A DNA stretch of 9,360 nucleotides. It comes from Nitrososphaera sp. (GTDB lineage Archaea; Thermoproteota; Nitrososphaeria; Nitrososphaerales; Nitrososphaeraceae). Under the pieces are notes generated by a model. It had not been told where the DNA came from. It saw only the letters and a program-made list of their open reading frames with translations, and made no database searches. The DNA lies in contig JAKEIF010000144.1 of the NCBI GenBank assembly GCA_022545875.1, forward strand, positions 1 through 9,360, in the 5' to 3' direction. The position numbers were made by a program, and so were the translations under genes. Below are positions 5,549-9,360 of this stretch, one piece after another (the stretch's first letter is position 1; every line of letters starts with the position of its first letter).

Positions 5549-6220
5549 CTATTCTAACACTCTTACCGAAATTGAGGCTATTGGCTCTACAGGTTCCTCG
5601 GTAGACGGCCCACCCGATTTTTCCGCGAACACGAGCATGGTATAATCTCCCGCTCCCTGCGGAGTCCAATACAGCTCTAGCTCGACTGTGCTGTTTGCCC
5701 CGATATCTCCCTGAAGGTTGGCGGCATGCTCAAACGTCACATCTTGTCTAGACAAGCCATCGCTCGCACTATCACTTGTTACTCCCATCGTTATGAAATT
5801 ATCACTTGCAATAGCCTGGTTTTCATTTGTAAAGCCCGCTTGAATCAGCACCGGTTTGCCTGCCATGATCTCCATGCCTGACACAACCTCGCCTATCACT
5901 TCCCTGTTCTCATCCAATGCCACCAAGGAACTCAATTTGGGCCTCGTGTCAAGCTGCATCATACTGGCGCCTTCTTCTGCAGGGGCGGCGTCCATTGCTT
6001 CCTGACTATCCTTTGCAAATAGTGACGTGTCGCCTCCAGACTCTTGATCTGCCATAGGCTCATCCATCCTCTGCTGCTCATTTGGCGCGTCGAACCGGAA
6101 AGCATTTCCTGCGTCGTCGACTACGCCGTTATTATTACCTAGAAAAGAGAGCACGAATACAAACCCTATGGCCGCTGCGATGCCTATTCCTGCCATGCCA
6201 TAAGTTGGAAAAGTTCCCAT
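5549..6220 (-). CDS. Membrane-anchored exported protein, unknown function
   Basis: From the ATG at 6220 the protein has 223 aa. A hydrophobic segment at about residues 9-28 (GIGIAAAIGFVFVLSFLG) acts as signal anchor. Residues about 30-95 are acidic, Met/Gln/Asp-rich and probably disordered. Residues about 100-223 look like a beta-sandwich of the Ig-like kind: GKPVLIQAGFTNENQ, then a strand VELELYW, then GDYTMLVFAEK, and a final strand ISVRVLE. This arrangement suits an envelope protein exposed outside the cell. The frame is open to a GTG at 6244 and an ATG at 6238, but the box A at 6244-6255 places the transcription start near 6222, which favours 6220. It lies directly behind the SIMPL gene and may serve the same envelope process. 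Confidence 0.75.
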   Translation of the reverse strand: MGTFPTYGMAGIGIAAAIGFVFVLSFLGNNNGVVDDAGNAFRFDAPNEQQRMDEPMADQESGGDTSLFAKDSQEAMDAAPAEEGASMMQLDTRPKLSSLVALDENREVIGEVVSGMEIMAGKPVLIQAGFTNENQAIASDNFITMGVTSDSASDGLSRQDVTFEHAANLQGDIGANSTVELELYWTPQGAGDYTMLVFAEKSGGPSTEEPVEPIASISVRVLE

Positions 6221-6243
6221 CTGTAACTTTATCACCATCAACA

Positions 6244-6255
6244 CTATAATATTTT
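6244..6255 (-). promoter_or_regulatory. Box A of the anchored exported protein gene
   Basis: AAAATATTATAG on the minus strand puts the transcription start near 6222, which selects the ATG at 6220 over the upstream GTG and ATG codons. Confidence 0.5.
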
Positions 6256-6263
6256 GGTTATTG

Positions 6264-6271
6264 AAAAAAAA
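6264..6271 (-). terminator. T8 terminator of the SIMPL gene
   Basis: Eight T residues on the minus strand begin three bases after the SIMPL stop codon (6274-6276). The next gene has its own box A just beyond, so the two genes are separate transcripts. Confidence 0.6.
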
Positions 6272-6273
6272 GA

Positions 6274-7416
6274 TTAGAGGATGGACTCACCATCTAGTTC
6301 GGCCACTGCTACTTCTCCATTCACCACTTCGATGTGCCCGTTATGTACTTGGTCGTTTGTGTCTACTACGGCAAAGTCAGCATGGTATTCGGTTTCGCTG
6401 ATGTGGGTGATCATGTCCATGTGTATGTCCATGTCGTCGTCGATTTCAATTCCAAGCTCCGGAAGTTTCTCAAGCAGGAATGCCATTGCTGCTTCTCTTT
6501 GGCCAAAACCGTTGTTGTTGTTCTCCGCCTCAGTTGTGCTTCCGTCGCTCATGGTATAGACGACGTTGACCGTGTTGGTTACTTCTTGCTCGCCTGGCAA
6601 TATCGGAGTTGCAACCTCTGACAAGTCAAATGCGCCCCTGCTGAATATTGGGAAGTAGACGTCGTTGAGGTTGATTGACAGGACTCCGGTTATCTCCATG
6701 CCTACTGCGTCTGCGGCGATCTCTGCTCTTTGCCTCGCACTTGCAATAGCATCTCTAATGAGGCTGTCGCGGGTCTCTTGCTGCATTTCCTGGGAAATGA
6801 AGAAGTACACGCCGTTGACATTGTTTGCGCCTCCTACAATTGCCGTGTCGATTACTTCACCAGCATCGATCTGTCCGTCTGTGTCAAGCGTTACTGTAAC
6901 GCTATTTGACGCCTTGTAGCCAGTTATTACTTGGTCTGAATAGCATTCAGGAGGAATAGGAAATCCTTCCATCACTCTGCATGCATTCACGTCCTCGATG
7001 ACCGAATATATCGGATAGACGCTGTAGTTGCTTGTGCTCATGTCGGCCTCTGCGATTCCAAGCGCCCTTAGCGCTGCAATCACTTTGTCCATCAAGTCCG
7101 CATTGCTAGCAGCAGCTTCCTCTGCAGTTGTGCCATTGGTTTCTACGCCAACTGTCACTGAAAACTTGTCTGGCTGGACCTTGGTTGATGCGCTCCCTGA
7201 TGTTGATATCGTCGGTGTTCCTGTGTGTCCGGGGTAGTACGGTGCCGATATAGGCAATGCTTCGTCCGCACTAATTCCAGCAGTTTGTCTTTGCTGTTCT
7301 TCGCCTGTCTGGGCAACCGCGTTGAGCATCTGTGTGCTGCTATATGCAGCAGCAAATATTGCCAGCGCAAGAATGCCTGTCAAGACAGCGAACTTTGTTT
7401 CTTTCGTGTATGACAT
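6274..7416 (-). CDS. Secreted SIMPL (DUF541) domain protein
   Basis: The 380-aa product starts with a signal peptide (residues 1-35, core VLTGILALAIFAAAY, possible cleavage after AVA). The SIMPL domain spans about 68-285. Its hallmarks are TISTSGSASTKVQPDKFSVT, an AEEAAASNADLMDKVIAALR helix, LGIAEADMSTSNYSVYPIYS, GYKASNSVTVTL, and AIASARQRAEIAADAVGM near the end. It carries an insertion with two cysteines (about 145 and 158) that could pair outside the cell. A separate acidic, His-containing domain of about 80 residues follows an Asn-rich linker and resembles a PepSY-like fold, a weak guess. SIMPL proteins are periplasmic or surface oligomers of poorly known role, some linked to stress. A box A (7441-7449) lies close to the ATG, and direct repeats lie upstream. 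Confidence 0.88.
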   Translation of the reverse strand: MSYTKETKFAVLTGILALAIFAAAYSSTQMLNAVAQTGEEQQRQTAGISADEALPISAPYYPGHTGTPTISTSGSASTKVQPDKFSVTVGVETNGTTAEEAAASNADLMDKVIAALRALGIAEADMSTSNYSVYPIYSVIEDVNACRVMEGFPIPPECYSDQVITGYKASNSVTVTLDTDGQIDAGEVIDTAIVGGANNVNGVYFFISQEMQQETRDSLIRDAIASARQRAEIAADAVGMEITGVLSINLNDVYFPIFSRGAFDLSEVATPILPGEQEVTNTVNVVYTMSDGSTTEAENNNNGFGQREAAMAFLLEKLPELGIEIDDDMDIHMDMITHISETEYHADFAVVDTNDQVHNGHIEVVNGEVAVAELDGESIL

Positions 7417-7440
7417 CTTACAAAGCGGATAGGTTCCACG

Positions 7441-7449
7441 TTTAGTAAA
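7441..7449 (-). promoter_or_regulatory. Box A of the SIMPL gene
   Basis: TTTACTAAA on the minus strand is centred 29 bases before the ATG at 7416, giving a leader of only a few bases. Confidence 0.42.
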
Positions 7450-7450
7450 A

Positions 7451-7464
7451 CTACGTTTCAGAAC
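7451..7464. repeat. 14-bp direct repeat, copy 1, SIMPL promoter
   Basis: CTACGTTTCAGAAC, identical to 7482-7495. This copy abuts the upstream side of the box A, where archaeal activators or repressors often bind. Start-to-start spacing of the copies is 31 bp, close to three helical turns. Confidence 0.8.
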
Positions 7465-7481
7465 GAATTTTCCGTTCCGTT

Positions 7482-7495
7482 CTACGTTTCAGAAC
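7482..7495. repeat. 14-bp direct repeat, copy 2, SIMPL promoter
   Basis: CTACGTTTCAGAAC, identical to 7451-7464. With three preceding bases it forms an inverted repeat, GTTCT-7 nt-AGAAC (7479-7495). Confidence 0.8.
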
Positions 7496-7649
7496 ACATC
7501 ATCTTCTTCATTTATTGGACACTTGACGACTATGTCACGCTAGAATCCAGTTTAGTATTGCAAGCCCTTTCTATAACATGTTTCCAGTTCTCGAAATCTC
7601 GTCCAGAAACCAGACTTCAAAGTTCTGAGGAGACAGGGACCTTCGTCGC

Positions 7650-8132
7650 TTACATGCTGTCAATGATTGCGCCAGGCACTGACCGTTTCTTGCCTACAAT
7701 CTTTACAATTTCGCTCCAGATTACGTCCTTGACGCTAGGCATGGCCTTGACGTCCTCGAGTAGGTCAAGCAACTGGGAATTATCCTTGATTATTGCCTCT
7801 GCCCTCAAGTCAATCGTATGCTCCCCGATGCTTCTGCCTACATATACTACCTCGTCACGCTCTAGAAGCTTGTTTGCAACGCGAACAGTATCGCCGCCAC
7901 CGGTGTAAATTAACAAATCCACTCGTCTGTATCCCAGCTCATCCAGTTTTAGCGAATACGCAAAATCAAGGAAGTGTTTTTCCAAGTAATTGCGTCGCCT
8001 CTGTATTGTCGTTCGAGGTAGGCCCAGCTTTGCTGCCAGCGCCTGTGACGAAATTCTGTCAGATGGAGCAAGAAGAATCTTTAGTATCTTCTTATCAATT
8101 GCTGACAACTTCCTTAATCTCCTTAATACCAT
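7650..8132 (-). CDS. AsnC/Lrp-type transcriptional regulator
   Basis: The 160-aa protein has the size and order of an Lrp/AsnC regulator. Residues about 8-52 carry the helix-turn-helix (SAIDKKILKILL, then SSQALAAKLGLPRTTIQRRR). A linker leads to a ligand-binding-like region at about 60-145 with the alternating strand-helix pattern: RVDLLIYTGGG, a helix ANKLLERDEVVYVGRSIGEH, IDLRAEAIIKD, LLDLLEDVKAMPSVKDVIW. It departs from classic RAM domains, so the effector cannot be told. It probably dimerises and controls transcription. A box A at 8159-8168 lies about 31 bases before the ATG at 8132. It lies upstream of the SIMPL gene on the same strand, so regulation of that repeat-bearing promoter is possible but unproven. 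Confidence 0.8.
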   Translation of the reverse strand: MVLRRLRKLSAIDKKILKILLAPSDRISSQALAAKLGLPRTTIQRRRNYLEKHFLDFAYSLKLDELGYRRVDLLIYTGGGDTVRVANKLLERDEVVYVGRSIGEHTIDLRAEAIIKDNSQLLDLLEDVKAMPSVKDVIWSEIVKIVGKKRSVPGAIIDSM

Positions 8133-8158
8133 CTACCGTGAAATATGTGATAAGCATT

Positions 8159-8168
8159 GATTTAAAGC
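8159..8168 (-). promoter_or_regulatory. Box A of the Lrp-type regulator gene
   Basis: GCTTTAAATC on the minus strand places the transcription start near 8137, about five bases before the ATG at 8132. Confidence 0.5.
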
Positions 8169-8180
8169 AACGCAGCCCAA

Positions 8181-8303
8181 TCAGCATGGATGTTGAGCCA
8201 AATGCCTATTAATGCTCCAAAACATGGGCTTTGCGCCAAACTTGAATTTTTGAACAATCGGAGGCCTTGACGATTCACTCATCACGCGCTGCAGCTGAGC
8301 CAT
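8181..8303 (-). CDS. Possible 40-aa mini-protein
   Basis: The ATG at 8303 opens 40 codons, with an in-frame TAG two codons before it. The peptide (MAQLQRVMSESSRPPIVQKF followed by KFGAKPMFWSINRHLAQHPC) is basic, contains aromatic residues and looks more like a real protein than chance. A second ATG at 8282 could be the start. AGGT lies a few bases before the first ATG as a weak ribosome site; no clear box A was found. It ends just upstream of the Lrp-type gene promoter on the same strand. No family is recognised, and it could be a chance frame. Confidence 0.33.
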   Translation of the reverse strand: MAQLQRVMSESSRPPIVQKFKFGAKPMFWSINRHLAQHPC

Positions 8304-8347
8304 TCGCTACCTTTTGATTCAACTTTCAGATCATGGTATCGGGTTCT

Positions 8348-8369
8348 CGAGCCACGTCGGCGTGGCTCG
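8348..8369. repeat. Perfect 9-bp inverted repeat (hairpin) downstream of the phasin-like gene
   Basis: Arms CGAGCCACG (8348-8356) and CGTGGCTCG (8361-8369) enclose a 4-nt loop TCGG. It lies 31-52 bases past the stop of the phasin-like gene (minus strand). It is not followed by a T-run on the minus strand, so it may stabilise or process the 3' end, or be a binding site, rather than be a simple terminator. Confidence 0.7.
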
Positions 8370-8399
8370 TGCTCCGGTTCCATACAAGAAGAAAGCGGA

Positions 8400-8843
8400 C
8401 TAGGCTCTATACATCGGTTGTTGCTGTGCTGACCAGTAAGCGGTCCATGTCCTCAACAAGTTGTTGTTGAATTCCGTGACTGCATCTACTGTTCTGTTGT
8501 AGATTTTTGCGTTCTCCCTTGCCGCGTCCAATGCATTCAGACTCAGCTGGTTGAAAATTCCGATTGAGCGAGCCACGTTTTCTGTAATGTCCGTGGACTG
8601 CTTCGCGACCTGTTCAGACACCTGTGGGACTTGAGGAATGTTCAGGGCTGACAGGATTTGTTTTTGATTGGCAAACCCCGTTTGAATCGTGCTCTTTACA
8701 GTCTGGATGTAGTCTAGCTGCAGGTTAGATACCGACTGAGCTAATTGAGGATGAACCTTTGCGACTTCATCGGTTACTCGCAGAACGTTATCCCTCACAG
8801 AATCAATTGTCGTTGCGTCATCTCTAATTTTCTTTTCTGACAT
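8400..8843 (-). CDS. Phasin-like protein (polyhydroxyalkanoate granule-associated family)
   Basis: The 147-aa protein is almost wholly helical and amphipathic, rich in Gln, Asn, Ala and Val, with no cysteines, signal peptide or membrane segment, as in phasins. Key stretches are TIDSVRDNVLRVTDEVAKVH, LQLDYIQTVKSTIQTGFANQ, SIGIFNQLSLNALDAARENA and VDAVTEFNNNLLRTWTAYW, ending in a short tail QQQPMYRA. Phasins coat polyhydroxyalkanoate granules and limit their size; Nitrososphaera-type thaumarchaea are known to carry PHA synthase genes, though none is in this window. The match is by pattern, not by search, and a general helical surfactant-like protein is the alternative. The ATG at 8843 lies 26 bases after the centre of a near-perfect box A, so the message is leaderless. 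The gene stands alone. Confidence 0.72.
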   Translation of the reverse strand: MSEKKIRDDATTIDSVRDNVLRVTDEVAKVHPQLAQSVSNLQLDYIQTVKSTIQTGFANQKQILSALNIPQVPQVSEQVAKQSTDITENVARSIGIFNQLSLNALDAARENAKIYNRTVDAVTEFNNNLLRTWTAYWSAQQQPMYRA

Positions 8844-8863
8844 GGTTCAAGATAGCGATTGCA

Positions 8864-8873
8864 AGTATATAAA
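8864..8873 (-). promoter_or_regulatory. Strong box A of the phasin-like gene
   Basis: TTTATATACT on the minus strand, the best TATA match in the window. Its centre (about 8869) is 26 bases before the ATG at 8843, indicating a strong leaderless promoter. Confidence 0.75.
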
Positions 8874-8886
8874 GATTGGTAGTAAG

Positions 8887-8901
8887 TGGTAACGTTTACC
8901 A
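8887..8901. promoter_or_regulatory. 15-bp palindrome upstream of the phasin-like promoter, candidate operator
   Basis: TGGTAA-CGT-TTACCA is a perfect 6-3-6 inverted repeat 13 bases upstream of the box A. The position suits a regulator acting on the phasin-like promoter. A lone TTACCA recurs at 8954-8959. Confidence 0.55.
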
Positions 8902-9038
8902 TTGTATGGCTTTCAGTTCCACGATAGCTAATTCTCGGTGGATATGTCGAACCTTACCATTTTGGACTACGCAGAGTGACTCTGTGAAACACATGCATCA
9001 TTTGTCCAACATCTTACTGGTCGACTTGATTGCCTACT

Positions 9039-9360
9039 ATGTCTATAGAAATCTTGAAAATTGGTATGGCCAATCTATATCAGTACGTTCTTAAGAGTAA
9101 AGGGACTCGACGATGTGATGTCAGCCGAGTTAACATCGGAACGTTCTTCACCCATACCTGGTTGCAATATAACATGAACATTGAGGGTTCGGAGACTGCT
9201 GTCAACATGGTTGCCAAGACGTGTGGCGGTATAGAGAAGCGCAAGATAGCGTACGCGTTTTCTCAAGGCTATCATGATCTTTGCATAGACAAGAAAGATA
9301 TCGTTTCTGCCAAGCTGGAGGCTTGCGAGCGACTTTTGAAATATGCCTCTGATCAGAAAG
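9039..9360 (+). CDS. Hypothetical protein, C-terminus cut by window edge
   Basis: The frame is open from an ATG at 9039 to the window end (107 codons). A second ATG at 9066 gives MANLYQYVLKSK as an alternative N-terminus and is about as plausible; an in-frame TGA lies just upstream of 9039. The sequence is protein-like throughout: GTRRCDVSRVNIGTFFTHTW, then NIEGSETAVNMVAKTCGGIE, then KIAYAFSQGYHDLCIDKKDI and a helix AKLEACERLLKYA. There is no signal peptide or membrane segment, so it is probably cytoplasmic, with several separated cysteines. I do not recognise the family. It is divergent from the phasin-like gene, with about 195 bases between the two starts. Confidence 0.65.
   Translation, partial: MSIEILKIGMANLYQYVLKSKGTRRCDVSRVNIGTFFTHTWLQYNMNIEGSETAVNMVAKTCGGIEKRKIAYAFSQGYHDLCIDKKDIVSAKLEACERLLKYASDQK

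Noticed and set aside
7793..8212. Plus-strand 139-aa frame
   Set aside because: It is antisense to the Lrp-type regulator with no domain pattern; the opposite strand explains the sequence.
1..9360. CRISPR array, insertion sequence, toxin-antitoxin or defence island
   Set aside because: No regularly spaced repeats, terminal inverted repeats, transposase or nuclease motifs were found; the repeats present are short and local to single genes.

Overview
The window reads as chromosomal DNA of an ammonia-oxidising thaumarchaeon, most likely of the Nitrososphaera lineage. The reasons are moderate GC content, many single-gene transcripts with an archaeal TATA (box A) about 26 bases before the start codon, no encoded CCA on the tRNAs, a phasin-like protein, and wHTH regulators of thaumarchaeal type. 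This assignment is inference from the sequence alone.

Layout. Positions 1-712 hold the N-terminal part of a membrane-anchored ArsR-type winged-helix protein (minus strand, cut by the window edge). Divergent from it is a plus-strand pair, a 112-aa unknown ORF and a 318-aa wHTH plus phospholipase-D-like regulator, which lie in one frame separated by a single TGA. A small secreted protein (minus, 2234-2473) with a duplicated DVDVL motif follows. A gene-poor stretch (2474-3055) leads to an SRPBCC/AHSA1 protein (3056-3475).

The centre carries two tRNA genes around a CADD/TenA-type haem-oxygenase-fold enzyme. A CAU-anticodon tRNA lies on the minus strand at 3562-3635. The enzyme lies at 3680-4321 and keeps the tyrosine/lysine residues of the self-sacrificing p-aminobenzoate synthase CADD. 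On the plus strand at 4410-4504 is a tRNA-Glu(UUC) with a 19-nt insertion in its D-loop. Next to it on the minus strand is a Cys-rich mini-protein (4623-4775), which may be frame-disrupted.

From 4962 to 8843 all the main genes are on the minus strand: a 157-aa helical protein, a membrane-anchored exported protein, a secreted SIMPL (DUF541) protein with a 14-bp direct repeat in its promoter, an AsnC/Lrp-type regulator, a possible 40-aa mini-gene, and a phasin-like protein with a near-perfect box A and an adjacent 15-bp palindrome. A plus-strand gene of unknown function runs off the right edge.

The genes do not form one pathway. The closest thing to a functional cluster is the cell-envelope pair (SIMPL protein and anchored protein) beside the Lrp-type regulator. 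No CRISPR, IS element or defence system was seen. The most interesting items are the interrupted tRNA-Glu, the CADD-like enzyme, the repeat-bearing SIMPL promoter, the Cys-rich mini-gene and the phasin promoter palindrome.
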